A stretch of 29,387 nucleotides of DNA from an uncultured Oscillospiraceae bacterium (GCA_958426425.1 CATZYY010000014.1:1-29387); one strand, 5' to 3'; numbered from the stretch's first letter, positions 7,452 through 15,547 are shown. The notes: generated by a model not told the origin, from the letters alone. Made by a program: numbers and translations.

Positions 7452-8061
7452 CCGGATCGAAGCGTCCAGGCATAAAAAGGGCCGGGTGCTGGTGTTTTTG
7501 GAGGACGGCGCCTGCCTGAAGATCACGGAGCAGGAGCTGCTGGACTTCGGCCTGCGGGGCGGAGACGAGCTTACGCCCGCCCAGCTCAAAAAGCTGAAGG
7601 AGGCCGCCGGTGTCTCCAACACCAAGGCCACGGCGGCGGACCTGATCGGCAAGCGGGCCATGAGTCGGGCCAGTCTGGAGAAAAAGCTCCGGGAGAAGGG
7701 CGCCAGCGAGGCCGAGGCCCGGTACGCCGGAGAGTGGCTGGAGGCCATCGGTGCCCTCAACGACGCCGAGTACGCAGCCATTGTGGCCCGGCACTACGGA
7801 CAGATGGGCTACGGTCCACGGTACGTCCAGGAGAAACTGCGGGAAAAGGGCGTGCCCCGGGAGCTGTGGGAGGACGCCCTGGAGCACTTGCCGGAGGCGG
7901 CAGAGCAGATCGACCGCTTTTTAAGCGACAAGCTCCGGGGACAGACTCCCGACCCGCGGGAGAAAAAGCGCCTCACCGACGCCCTGCTGCGCCGGGGCTA
8001 CGGCTGGGGCGATGTGAAGGCCGGCTGGAGCCGCTACGGGGCGGAGATCCTGGAGGATTGA
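7441..8061 (+). CDS. recX: RecA regulatory protein RecX
   Basis: A 206-residue, all-helical, highly charged protein of the RecX family, which binds RecA filaments and modulates their activity. Three-helix repeats are visible around IGKRAMSRASLEKKLREKG, LNDAEYAAIVARHY and YVQEKLREKGV. It overlaps the end of recA by 11 nt, so translational coupling is likely and keeps modulator and target in step. Length is ordinary for Firmicute RecX. Confidence 0.93.
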   Translation: MRIDRIEASRHKKGRVLVFLEDGACLKITEQELLDFGLRGGDELTPAQLKKLKEAAGVSNTKATAADLIGKRAMSRASLEKKLREKGASEAEARYAGEWLEAIGALNDAEYAAIVARHYGQMGYGPRYVQEKLREKGVPRELWEDALEHLPEAAEQIDRFLSDKLRGQTPDPREKKRLTDALLRRGYGWGDVKAGWSRYGAEILED

Positions 8062-8093
8062 CCCGCCAAATTCAATTTTCTGGAGGAATCCGC

Positions 8094-9413
8094 GTGTCAT
8101 ACAAAGTCGCGTTTATTTCCCTGGGCTGCGCGAAAAACCAGGTGAACTGCGAGCAGATGATGGCCGCCGTCACCGCGGCGGGCCACACCGTTCAGACCGA
8201 CCCCGCCGGGGCCGACGTGGCGGTGGTGAATACCTGCGGCTTTTTGCAGTCCGCCTGTGAGGAGGCCATCGACAACATTCTGGAGATGGCGGAGCTGAAA
8301 AAGGTCGGACAAATCAAAAAAATTCTGGTGACCGGCTGCATGGCCCAGCGCTACAAGCAGGACGTGCTCTCCGAGCTGCCGGAGGTGGATGGAATTCTGG
8401 GCACCGGCAGCTACGGCGACATCGCCGCCGCCATTGACGAGGTCATGGCCGGCGGTGTCCGGCCCTGCCATCTGGGCAACATTCACACGGCGGAGCAGGG
8501 CGGCCCCCGGATTTTGTCCACGCCTCCCTGGTACGCCTACCTGCGCATTGCCGAGGGCTGCGACAACCACTGCGCCTACTGTGTCATTCCCTCCCTCCGG
8601 GGCAAGTACCGCAGCCGCCCCATGGAGGAGCTGCTGACCGAGGCGGAGGAGCTGTCCGCCGCCGGCGTGCGGGAGCTGCTGGTCATCGCCCAGGACATCA
8701 CCCGCTACGGCACAGACTTCAACGGGGAGCACCAGCTGGCGGCTTTGCTGAAAGAGCTGTGCAAGCTGGACTTCCACTGGATTCGGCTCCACTACCTGTA
8801 CCCCGATGAGATCACCGATGAGCTGATCGACACCATTGCCCAGGAGCCCAAGATCGTCAAATATCTGGATATTCCCATCCAGCACTGCAACGACGGCATT
8901 TTGAAAGCCATGAACCGCCGGGACACCAAGGAGTCGCTGCTGGAGCTTTTTGAGAAGCTCCGCAGCCGCATCCCCGGCCTGGTGCTGCGGACCAGCCTCA
9001 TTACGGGCCTGCCCGGCGAGGGGGAGGCGGAGCTGGAGGAGCTGTGCGATTTCCTGCGCCAAACCCGCATTGAGCGGGCCGGGGTGTTCCCCTTCTCCCC
9101 GGAGGAGGGGACCAAAGCCGCCCAGATGGACCATGTGGACACCGAGGAGGCCCGCCGCCGGGCGGAGCTGGTGGTGGACGTCCAGTCCGACATCATCGAC
9201 GACTACAACGATTCCCTCCTGGGAGAGGAGCGGGAGGTCCTGTGCGAGGGCTTCGACGGGCAGATGTTCTACGGCCGCAGCTACGCCGAGAGCCCGGACA
9301 TCGACGGCCGCATCTGGTTCAACGCCGACAGGGAAGTGGAACCCGGCACCTTCGTGACCGTGCGCCTCACCGGCAGCATGGACGGGGAGCTCACCGGGGA
9401 GCTGGTGGAATGA
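8094..9413 (+). CDS. rimO: Ribosomal protein S12 methylthiotransferase RimO
   Basis: A 439-residue radical-SAM enzyme that methylthiolates an aspartate of ribosomal protein S12. The N-terminal UPF0004 domain has cluster cysteines C12, C48 and C82. The radical-SAM motif CxxxCxxC is at C156/C160/C163, and a TRAM domain closes the protein. FISLGCAKN at the start favours RimO over MiaB. I chose the GTG at 8094, which has GGAGG 7 nt upstream, over longer in-frame extensions that run inside recX. The stop overlaps the next ATG (ATGA). Confidence 0.95.
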   Translation: MSYKVAFISLGCAKNQVNCEQMMAAVTAAGHTVQTDPAGADVAVVNTCGFLQSACEEAIDNILEMAELKKVGQIKKILVTGCMAQRYKQDVLSELPEVDGILGTGSYGDIAAAIDEVMAGGVRPCHLGNIHTAEQGGPRILSTPPWYAYLRIAEGCDNHCAYCVIPSLRGKYRSRPMEELLTEAEELSAAGVRELLVIAQDITRYGTDFNGEHQLAALLKELCKLDFHWIRLHYLYPDEITDELIDTIAQEPKIVKYLDIPIQHCNDGILKAMNRRDTKESLLELFEKLRSRIPGLVLRTSLITGLPGEGEAELEELCDFLRQTRIERAGVFPFSPEEGTKAAQMDHVDTEEARRRAELVVDVQSDIIDDYNDSLLGEEREVLCEGFDGQMFYGRSYAESPDIDGRIWFNADREVEPGTFVTVRLTGSMDGELTGELVE

Positions 9414-9694
9414 GATCCCCCCTGGAGGAGATCCCCGGCGTGGGGCAGCGGATTGCCGCCGTTATGGAGGCCTTGGACATCCACCAGGTCTCCGATCTGG
9501 TGGGCCAGGACCCGGAGGAGCTGTACCGGCGGGAGTGCCTGCTTAAGGGCTTTTCGGAGGACCGCTGCGCTCTGTACGTGTGGCGGACGGCAGTTTACTA
9601 CGCCGAGCACCCGGCCCCGGAGCCGGAGAAGCTGAAGTGGTGGTACTGGAAAAACCGGCCCTATCCGCCGGCGGAAGAAGGAGAAACAATATGA
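9410..9694 (+). CDS. Cdd1-like small helix-hairpin-helix protein
   Basis: A 94-residue protein with a helix-hairpin-helix motif near the N-terminus (IPGVGQRIA) and a C-terminal part (RCALYVWRTAVYYAEHP, then KLKWWYWK) that resembles the Cdd1 'pathogenicity locus' family (PF11731). HhH motifs usually contact DNA non-specifically; no activity is established for this family. It is translationally coupled on both sides by ATGA overlaps, with rimO upstream and pgsA downstream, in an operon that also holds recA and recX. Confidence 0.8.
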   Translation: MRSPLEEIPGVGQRIAAVMEALDIHQVSDLVGQDPEELYRRECLLKGFSEDRCALYVWRTAVYYAEHPAPEPEKLKWWYWKNRPYPPAEEGETI

Positions 9695-10212
9695 ATCTGC
9701 CAAATAAATTGACACTTTTGCGCATTATATTAATCCCTGTCTTTATGGTGGTGCTGTATTGGGGTTTTCCCGGGGCCAATTATGTGGCTTTGGCCATCTT
9801 CATTGTGGCCAGCATCACGGATCTGCTGGACGGCAAGATCGCCCGGAAGTACAACCTGGTGACGGACTTTGGAAAGTTCGCCGACCCCCTTGCCGACAAG
9901 ATGCTGGTGACGGCGGCCATGCTGTGGTTCGTGGAGATCGGGCAGATGGCGGCCTGGATGCTGCTGATCGTCATTGTGCGGGAGTTTGCCGTCAGCGGTC
10001 TGCGGATGATTGCCAGCGACAAGGGCCGGGTCATCGCCGCCGGTTGGTCCGGCAAGGTGAAGACCGCCTCCACCATGGTGTGCATTGTCATTATGTTCCT
10101 GCCCATTCCGCCGGTGGTGAACACCATCTGCGTCTGGGTTATCACCCTGACCACCCTGTACTCCGGCGTGGAGTACTTTGTCCAGAACAAGGACGTGATT
10201 GCCTCCGCCTGA
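9691..10212 (+). CDS. pgsA: CDP-diacylglycerol-glycerol-3-phosphate 3-phosphatidyltransferase
   Basis: A 173-residue membrane enzyme that makes phosphatidylglycerol phosphate from CDP-diacylglycerol and glycerol 3-phosphate. The CDP-alcohol phosphotransferase signature D-x2-D-G-x2-A-R-x8-G-x3-D-x3-D is complete in the segment from TDLLDGKIARKY to FADPLADK. About five hydrophobic segments are visible. The start overlaps the previous stop (ATGA) and has GAAGGAG upstream. It is the last gene of the operon, and a strong hairpin follows at 10238-10266. Confidence 0.95.
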   Translation: MNLPNKLTLLRIILIPVFMVVLYWGFPGANYVALAIFIVASITDLLDGKIARKYNLVTDFGKFADPLADKMLVTAAMLWFVEIGQMAAWMLLIVIVREFAVSGLRMIASDKGRVIAAGWSGKVKTASTMVCIVIMFLPIPPVVNTICVWVITLTTLYSGVEYFVQNKDVIASA

Positions 10213-10237
10213 GGGGCGCGCAACCGGAAATGACAAC

Positions 10238-10266
10238 AGGCCCTGCTGCATAATGCAGCGGGGCCT
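10238..10266 (+). terminator. Hairpin after pgsA, without a U-run
   Basis: AGGCCCTGCTGCAT pairs with ATGCAGCGGGGCCT through one wobble, giving a very stable stem 26 nt after the pgsA stop. The expected T-run is missing; the sequence continues CGGCATGTCGAAAAAGC. An insertion may have displaced the T-run. Confidence 0.5.
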
Positions 10267-10460
10267 CGGCATGTCGAAAAAGCATTGCAGCGTTCGCGCC
10301 CGCAGGCGGGATTGCACGGCAACTCTGTTTTCCCGGCGGCATGTGCGCCGGGAAAAACACGATTCAAGCCGTGAGATTTGTCCGTCAAAAGCGAACAAAT
10401 CCTCCACGCAGCGGACTGCATCCTTCTGGGAAAAGCGGCAGAAGCCACTTTTCCACAATC
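10267..10460. repeat. Structured non-coding insert between convergent genes
   Basis: No gene is visible. The stretch begins near TGTCGAAAAAGC (also found at the left end of the element at 15548). It contains an outer CACGGC/GCCGTG pair enclosing a 13-bp stem TGTTTTCCCGGCG/CGCCGGGAAAAACA (10326-10359), then a GATTTGTCCG/CGAACAAATC hairpin (10375-10401). It may be a dispersed intergenic repeat; it encodes no protein I can support. Confidence 0.45.
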
Positions 10461-10850
10461 TCAATCACGGGATGCTGCCCCTGGGCTGATTGGCGTTTGA
10501 GGCGATTGTCCGGTAAGCCGCCATACTCCCAGCATGGCCATAGCCCCCAGCCACACCGCCAGCACGTCCCGGGGGTCCCCTACGGACCGGGGCAGGTACA
10601 GGGGTGTCACCACCTCCCAAAAGAGACCGCAGCCCAGGGCGAAAGCACTGACCGACCAGACCCGGTACACCGGCCTCCGCCCCAGCAGCTCCAGCAGGCC
10701 GTTGAGCAGGCACAGCATCAGCGCCCCGGCCAAAAAGTCCGCCCCGTGCCAGGACAGCAGGCGGCTGCCGGTAAGCGGCGAGAGGAGAAAGCGGTTGATG
10801 GCATACAGGGTCCCAATAGCCCCCATGGGCACCAGATACCGGCGCCTCAT
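10461..10850 (-). CDS. Small membrane protein, possibly VanZ-like
   Basis: A 129-residue protein with about four hydrophobic segments. The C-terminal half (FWEVVTPLYLPRSVGDPRDVLAVWLG) has the W-E and D-x2-D-x3 spacing seen in VanZ-like and related small membrane proteins, but the assignment is tentative. The start codon overlaps the stop of the upstream XRE gene (TAATG), so the two are translationally coupled and probably act together. An alternative start lies eight codons in. Confidence 0.65.
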   Translation of the reverse strand: MRRRYLVPMGAIGTLYAINRFLLSPLTGSRLLSWHGADFLAGALMLCLLNGLLELLGRRPVYRVWSVSAFALGCGLFWEVVTPLYLPRSVGDPRDVLAVWLGAMAMLGVWRLTGQSPQTPISPGAASRD

Positions 10851-11557
10851 TAGAAAATGGACAGGATTAGCAGGCACAGCAGAACGGACACCGTCACGGC
10901 GCCCACCACCCCCCAGAACCCCAGCCCCGCCTTCTGGGGCCGGGGCGGCAGGTTGATGCTGTCCGGCCGGGAGCGGAGGGTTTCCTCCGGTTCTCCCTCG
11001 TCCACCACCACCCGGACATCGGGAAACAGATCCCGGTTCAGGTGGGCGGCTAAATACTGGGCGGCGTCGTCGGTCAGGTCCCGCCGCAGCACTACCTCGT
11101 AGAGCGTACCCAGTTGGAGGGTCCGCTGGGCCTGGGCCTGACCCATGCCGCAAAAGCGGATCAGGTGGTCCATGGCATATTCATTGGCATAGTATTGGCT
11201 GGTGGCCAGCACCGCATACCGCCGGCCCCGGGGCGGCGTGTCCGGCAGGGGATAGCCGCAGTTGGGGCAGATGGTGCCCTCCACGGTCCAGCCGCAGCAG
11301 GGGCAGGCGTCCAGCAGCACATAGGCCTCCTCCGGCTCAGGCGCCGTCTGCTCCTCCGGCTCCTTGCCCAGCAGCACATAGTCCGCCGACACGTGGAGCG
11401 CCTCACACAGCTTGGCCACGGTCAGGGCGTCTGGCACGGTCTGTCCCGCCTCCCACTTGCTGACGGCCTGCCGGGTGACGCCCACCAGCTCTCCCAGCTG
11501 CTCCTGGGTCAGCCCGGCGGCCCTGCGCACCGCGGCGATCCGGTCCTTCAATTCCAT
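10850..11557 (-). CDS. XRE-family regulator with zinc ribbon and C-terminal membrane anchor
   Basis: A 235-residue protein. An N-terminal Cro/C1-type helix-turn-helix (about 5-60, LTQEQLGELVGVTRQAVSKWE) is followed by a two-CxxC zinc ribbon (CPCCGW and CPNCGY, about 85-100), a middle domain of unknown type (about 112-190) and one C-terminal membrane helix (about 213-233). It looks like a membrane-tethered DNA-binding protein. The start has AGGGAGG-like sequence upstream. It is co-transcribed with the small membrane protein at 10461-10850. No target is known. Confidence 0.8.
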   Translation of the reverse strand: MELKDRIAAVRRAAGLTQEQLGELVGVTRQAVSKWEAGQTVPDALTVAKLCEALHVSADYVLLGKEPEEQTAPEPEEAYVLLDACPCCGWTVEGTICPNCGYPLPDTPPRGRRYAVLATSQYYANEYAMDHLIRFCGMGQAQAQRTLQLGTLYEVVLRRDLTDDAAQYLAAHLNRDLFPDVRVVVDEGEPEETLRSRPDSINLPPRPQKAGLGFWGVVGAVTVSVLLCLLILSIF

Positions 11558-11683
11558 AGGGGACTCCCTCCTTTTGCCCCTTCATCATACCAAGAAGCGG
11601 ATTTTTTGACAAGCGACAGCAGCAGACATCCTGTCAACAGGCAGTTGACAAGGGCCGAAGGCGGGGAAAAATCCAGCGCCCTC

Positions 11684-11712
11684 TTGACACGCCGGACAAA
11701 TCCTGATAATAT
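11684..11712 (+). promoter_or_regulatory. Promoter of the cysE-cysS T-box transcript
   Basis: TTGACA (11684-11689) and TAATAT (11707-11712) with 17-nt spacing. The predicted transcript begins around 11719, just before the T-box stem I. Confidence 0.7.
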
Positions 11713-11727
11713 GCTACCGTAAATGAA

Positions 11728-11950
11728 ATAGCGCGATGATCGGGAAGAGTATCGGCATACCCAAAGAACAGAGAGGGCGCGTCACCGGCTGCAAGCGTGC
11801 CTGCGGAGGGAGCCGTGAAAGTGCGCCCGGGAGCGCGGGGGATGTGGAAGCCCCCCGACCGGCCCCCGTCAACGGGCCTCCTTGAGTGATAAAAGAGAGT
11901 GGAACCGCGATTCGTCGCCTCTCGTACTTTGGTACGGGAGGCGCTTTTGT
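11728..11950 (+). promoter_or_regulatory. T-box riboswitch, cysteine-specific
   Basis: The canonical T-box sequence AGAGTGGAACCGCG lies at 11896-11909. Its UGGA bulge would pair with a tRNA 3' end UCCA, matching the U discriminator of tRNA-Cys. A stem I region with a GGGAAGAGTA-type motif starts near 11735. The likely specifier codon is TGC (Cys) at 11822-11824, in the context GTGAAAG-TGC-G. A terminator hairpin (about 11915-11943, CGCCTCTCGTAC/GTACGGGAGGCG) followed by CTTTTGTTT ends the leader. Uncharged tRNA-Cys should favour the antiterminator and switch on cysE and cysS. Confidence 0.93.
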
Positions 11951-11984
11951 TTCCTCCCGACCGACACAAGGAGAAATGAGAACT

Positions 11985-12653
11985 ATGGCAAAGCGTATCA
12001 CCCGTCTGGGCGGACTTCTGGCCGCCTATCAGCGCCGCGACCCCGCGGCCCGCAGCAAGCTGGAGGTGTTCCTCCTGTACCCCGGCGTCCACGCCGTCAT
12101 TTACCACCGGCTGGCCCATTGGCTGTATGTGCACAAGCGGTTTTTCCTGGCCCGGTGCGTGTCCCAGTGGAGCCGGTTCTGGACCGGCATTGAGATCCAC
12201 CCCGGCGCCACCATCGGCCACCGGCTGGTTATTGACCATGGCATGGGCATCATCATCGGCGAGACCGCAGAGATCGGCGACGACTGCCTGCTCTACCAGG
12301 GTGTGACTCTGGGCGGAACGGGAAAGGATAAGGGCAAGCGTCATCCCACCCTGGGCGACAACGTCTTGGTGGGCTCCGGCGCCAAGGTGCTGGGCCCCTT
12401 CATGGTGGGGGACAACGCCCGCATCGCCGCCGGCGCTGTGGTGCTGGGAGAGGTGCCCCCCAACTGCACCGCCGTGGGCGTGCCTGCCCGGGTGGTTCGG
12501 TGCGCCGGAAAGCCCGTGTACTACGCCGACGACGTGGACCAGATCCACATGGCGGACCCGGTGCTGGAGGAGCTGGTGGCCATGTCCCGGCGGATCGAGG
12601 AATTGGAACAGGAAGTGCGCAAGCTCAGCGACACGAAAGAGAGGACTGCCTGA
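11985..12653 (+). CDS. cysE: Serine O-acetyltransferase
   Basis: A 222-residue enzyme that makes O-acetylserine from serine and acetyl-CoA, the first step of cysteine synthesis. The N-terminal helical part is followed by a left-handed beta-helix of hexapeptide repeats (from about IHPGATIGHRLVIDHGMG) with the catalytic DHG and the GGTGK loop. The short N-terminus resembles the EpsC-type enzyme. The ATG at 11985 is preferred over 11976 because GGAG (11970-11973) would be too close to the latter. It is controlled by the Cys T-box. cysS starts 1 nt after the stop. Confidence 0.95.
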   Translation: MAKRITRLGGLLAAYQRRDPAARSKLEVFLLYPGVHAVIYHRLAHWLYVHKRFFLARCVSQWSRFWTGIEIHPGATIGHRLVIDHGMGIIIGETAEIGDDCLLYQGVTLGGTGKDKGKRHPTLGDNVLVGSGAKVLGPFMVGDNARIAAGAVVLGEVPPNCTAVGVPARVVRCAGKPVYYADDVDQIHMADPVLEELVAMSRRIEELEQEVRKLSDTKERTA

Positions 12654-12654
12654 T

Positions 12655-14103
12655 ATGTATTTGTATAACTCTGCCACCCATAAAAAAGAGGAATTTAAGA
12701 CCCACACCCCCGGCCATGTGGAGATGTACACCTGCGGCCCAACGGTGTACCATTTCGCCCACATCGGCAACCTGCGCTCCTATATCATGGAGGACGTGCT
12801 GGAGAAGTACCTGCGCTACGCCGGGTACGACGTGAACCGGGTCATGAACATCACCGACGTGGGCCACCTGACCTCCGACGCCGACGAGGGCGAGGATAAG
12901 ATGCTCAAGGGCGCCAAGCGGGAGCACAAGACCGTCATGGAGATCGCCAAGTTTTATACCGACGCCTTCTTCTCCGACTGCGCCAAGCTGAACATCAAGA
13001 CCCCGGACACCGTCCAGCCCGCCACCGGCTGCATCGACGAGTATATCAAGATCGTCTCCAAACTGGTGGACACCGGCTACGCCTATCTCGCCGGCGGCAA
13101 CGTGTATTTCGACACCTCCAAGCTGGACCACTATTACGTCTTCAACGACCACGACGAGGAGGATCTGGCCGTGGGCGTCCGGGAGGGCGTGGAGGAGGAC
13201 ACCAACAAGCGCAACAAAAATGACTTCGTCCTCTGGTTCACCAAGTCCAAGTTTGAGGATCAGGCATTGAAGTGGGACTCCCCCTGGGGCGTGGGCTATC
13301 CCGGCTGGCACATCGAGTGTTCCGGTATCTCCATGAAGTACAACGGCGAGTACCTGGACCTCCACTGCGGCGGCATCGACAACGCCTTCCCTCACCACAC
13401 CAACGAGATCGCCCAGTCCGAGAGCTACCTGGGCCACCCCTGGTGCAAGCAGTGGTTCCATGTCCATCACCTGAACACCAGCGACGGCAAGATGAGCAAG
13501 TCCAAGGGCGAGTTCCTGACCGTGTCGCTGCTGGAGGAGAAGGGGTACGATCCCCTGGCCTATCGGTTCTTCTGCCTCCAGAGTCACTACCGCAAGGCCC
13601 TGGTCTTTACCTGGGAGAACCTGGACAACGCCGTGGCGGCCTACGGCAAGCTGATCGCCAAAATTGCCGCCCTGAACCCTGAGGACGGCGCCGTGGACCA
13701 GGCGGTGTTTGAGGAGTACAAGGCCAAGTTCCTCCAGCAGATGGGCAACGACCTCAATACCTCCATGGGCGTCACCGCTGTGTACGACGCATTGAAGGCT
13801 AAGACCAACGACGCCACCCGGCTGGCCCTGATTGGGGACTACGACACCGTGCTGTCCCTGAGCCTGCTGGAGAAGGCCGCCGCCAAGCGGGCCGAGGCCG
13901 CCAAGGCCACCACCACCCAGGCCGCCGGCGGTTATACCGTCACCGGCGAGGGGGACCCGGCCATCGACGCCCTGGTGCTCCAGCGGTACGAGGCCAAAAA
14001 GGCCAAGAATTTTGCCGAGGCGGACCGCATCCGGGATGAGCTTAAGCGGCAGGGCATCGAGATCGTGGATACCAAGGGCGGCGCAAGCTGGAAGCGGGTC
14101 TGA
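12655..14103 (+). CDS. cysS: Cysteinyl-tRNA synthetase
   Basis: A 482-residue class I aminoacyl-tRNA synthetase. The HIGH-type motif is FAHIGN (about 34-39), KMSKS is at 279-283, and the zinc ligands are C27, the Cys in WHIECS and the His/Glu in HHTNEIAQSE. The C-terminal helical anticodon region is present, so the gene looks complete. Together with cysE it forms an operon that couples cysteine synthesis and charging to the level of uncharged tRNA-Cys through the T-box. A terminator follows at 14134. Confidence 0.98.
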   Translation: MYLYNSATHKKEEFKTHTPGHVEMYTCGPTVYHFAHIGNLRSYIMEDVLEKYLRYAGYDVNRVMNITDVGHLTSDADEGEDKMLKGAKREHKTVMEIAKFYTDAFFSDCAKLNIKTPDTVQPATGCIDEYIKIVSKLVDTGYAYLAGGNVYFDTSKLDHYYVFNDHDEEDLAVGVREGVEEDTNKRNKNDFVLWFTKSKFEDQALKWDSPWGVGYPGWHIECSGISMKYNGEYLDLHCGGIDNAFPHHTNEIAQSESYLGHPWCKQWFHVHHLNTSDGKMSKSKGEFLTVSLLEEKGYDPLAYRFFCLQSHYRKALVFTWENLDNAVAAYGKLIAKIAALNPEDGAVDQAVFEEYKAKFLQQMGNDLNTSMGVTAVYDALKAKTNDATRLALIGDYDTVLSLSLLEKAAAKRAEAAKATTTQAAGGYTVTGEGDPAIDALVLQRYEAKKAKNFAEADRIRDELKRQGIEIVDTKGGASWKRV

Positions 14104-14133
14104 GTTGTATCACGAAATTACGAAGGACAAACA

Positions 14134-14165
14134 AAGGACCGTGGGCATCTGCCCGCGGTCCTTTT
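14134..14165 (+). terminator. Terminator of cysE-cysS
   Basis: The GGACCGTGGGC / GCCCGCGGTCC stem with a short loop is followed by TTTTCTGT, about 30 nt after the cysS stop. Confidence 0.85.
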
Positions 14166-14207
14166 CTGTCCGGATGGGAAGAAGCCCGGAAAAATGGGCC
14201 CTCTGTC

Positions 14208-14236
14208 TTGACAAAATTCGACATTTCTCCTATTAT
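14208..14236 (+). promoter_or_regulatory. Promoter of the XRE-cupin operon
   Basis: A consensus TTGACA (14208-14213) and TATTAT (14231-14236) with 17-nt spacing, about 50 nt before the start codon. Confidence 0.75.
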
Positions 14237-14287
14237 AAAAACACGATTGCACAGTATAGTGGCAGTTTGCCGGAGGGAGAGGGACCC

Positions 14288-14842
14288 ATGGAGCTGAACC
14301 GGGCCGTGGCGGAAAACATCAAACGCATCCGCAAGACGAAAAAACTCAGCATGGAGCGGCTGGCTCTGGAGGCCGGCGTCTCCCGCAGTATGCTGGGACA
14401 GATCGAGCGGGGAGAGGCTAACCCCTCCGTGGCCCTGCTGGGCAAGCTGGCCACGGCGCTGAAGGTGCCTGCCGACGTGCTGCTGGAAAACGACGATTTC
14501 CAGTCTTTGCTGCTGGCCCGGGAGCTGGACACCAAGCCCACCCGCCTGGACGCCGGCAAGACCGTGCTGCGGCCCTCCTTCCCCTATGATGAGGTGACCC
14601 GGCAGGAGAGTTTTTTCCTGGATTTGTACATCAGCGCCCAATACGCCCCCGAGCCCTCGGTGCCCGGGTGCCTGTGCCACGCCACGGTCCTCTCCGGCAC
14701 CGTGGCCCTGGAGGCGGAGGAGCAGTCCTTCCAGCTGCTGGAGCGGGACGCCCTGCGCTTTGCCGCCGACCGGCCCTATCGTTTTTCCAACATGACCAGC
14801 GCCAACGCCAAGCTGCTGCTGGTATACCGCTATATGAAATAA
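14288..14842 (+). CDS. XRE-family transcriptional regulator with cupin domain
   Basis: A 184-residue regulator. The N-terminal helix-turn-helix (about 8-62, LSMERLALEAGVSRSMLGQIERG) is joined to a C-terminal small beta-barrel of the cupin_2 type (about 105-180). Such proteins bind a small ligand in the cupin and often control nearby metabolic or acetyltransferase genes. The ATG at 14288 has a GGAGGGAGAGGG ribosome site upstream. A GNAT enzyme follows 13 nt after the stop and is the obvious co-transcribed partner. The ligand is unknown. Confidence 0.92.
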   Translation: MELNRAVAENIKRIRKTKKLSMERLALEAGVSRSMLGQIERGEANPSVALLGKLATALKVPADVLLENDDFQSLLLARELDTKPTRLDAGKTVLRPSFPYDEVTRQESFFLDLYISAQYAPEPSVPGCLCHATVLSGTVALEAEEQSFQLLERDALRFAADRPYRFSNMTSANAKLLLVYRYMK

Positions 14843-14855
14843 GGAGACTTGCCCC

Positions 14856-15338
14856 ATGACCATCCGCACTGCCACTGCCGCCGACCTCCGGTCCGTCACA
14901 GAGCTGGAGGCCGCCTGCTTTCCCGCCGCCGAGGCAGCCACGGAGGCGGACTTCGCCCAGCGCTTAGCGGCCTATCCCCATCACTTCTGGCTGCTGGAGG
15001 AGAATGGGCGGCTGATCTCCTTCATCGACGGACTGGTGACCGATGAGCCCATTCTCCGGGACGAGATGTACGAAAACGCCGCCCTTCACAATGAACAGGG
15101 GGCCTGGCAGATGATCTTCGGCGTCAACACCCTGCCGGCTTACCGGCGGCAGGGCTGCGCCGGACGGCTTATGGAGCAGGTGATTGCCGATGCCCGGGCC
15201 CAGGGGCGCAAGGGCTGCGTACTCACCTGCAAGGCGGCTCTGGTCCACTACTATGAAAAGTTCGGCTACGTCAGCGAGGGCCGCTCCGACTCCACCCACG
15301 GCGGAGCGGAGTGGTACGACATGCGACTGACCTTTTGA
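14856..15338 (+). CDS. GNAT-family N-acetyltransferase
   Basis: A 160-residue acetyltransferase of the GNAT fold. The acetyl-CoA-binding region is around VNTLPAYRRQGCAGRLM (the R/Q-x2-G-x-A/G loop, residues about 89-105). Late strands with LTCKAALVHYYEKFGY are typical of the family. The layout resembles arylalkylamine or small-amine acetyltransferases, but the substrate cannot be assigned. AAGGAG overlaps the end of the regulator gene, so it is in the same operon. Confidence 0.9.
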   Translation: MTIRTATAADLRSVTELEAACFPAAEAATEADFAQRLAAYPHHFWLLEENGRLISFIDGLVTDEPILRDEMYENAALHNEQGAWQMIFGVNTLPAYRRQGCAGRLMEQVIADARAQGRKGCVLTCKAALVHYYEKFGYVSEGRSDSTHGGAEWYDMRLTF

Positions 15339-15352
15339 GAGGAGGGCGGGAC

Positions 15353-15505
15353 ATGGCGAACACGGGAAAACGCGGCAGCGCCGCCGGCGGCTTGGCCCTT
15401 TTGGCAGCGGCAGGGTGCCTTTGCTGGAAGGGATTGAAGACCGTGGACCGGCGTCTGCGGCAGAAGACGGAGCAAAAGCGGCAAAAGACACCGCCCAAGG
15501 AATGA
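15353..15505 (+). CDS. Small hypothetical protein with one membrane segment
   Basis: A 50-residue open frame with a good GGAGGG site 6 nt upstream. It has a glycine/alanine-rich hydrophobic segment (about 9-24), then a basic, glutamine-rich tail. It lies 14 nt after the acetyltransferase gene and before a strong terminator, so it is probably the last gene of this operon. I do not recognise a family. Confidence 0.6.
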   Translation: MANTGKRGSAAGGLALLAAAGCLCWKGLKTVDRRLRQKTEQKRQKTPPKE

Positions 15506-15516
15506 AGCGGCTATGT

Positions 15517-15547
15517 AAAAAGCGCCCGGCCATTGGCCGGGCGCTTT
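15517..15547. terminator. Bidirectional terminator hairpin, left copy
   Basis: AGCGCCCGGCC-ATT-GGCCGGGCGCT (from 15521) forms a near-perfect stem. It has an A-run on its left, which becomes a U-run on the minus strand, but only TTT on its right. The same 27 nt recur at 15818-15844. Confidence 0.8.
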
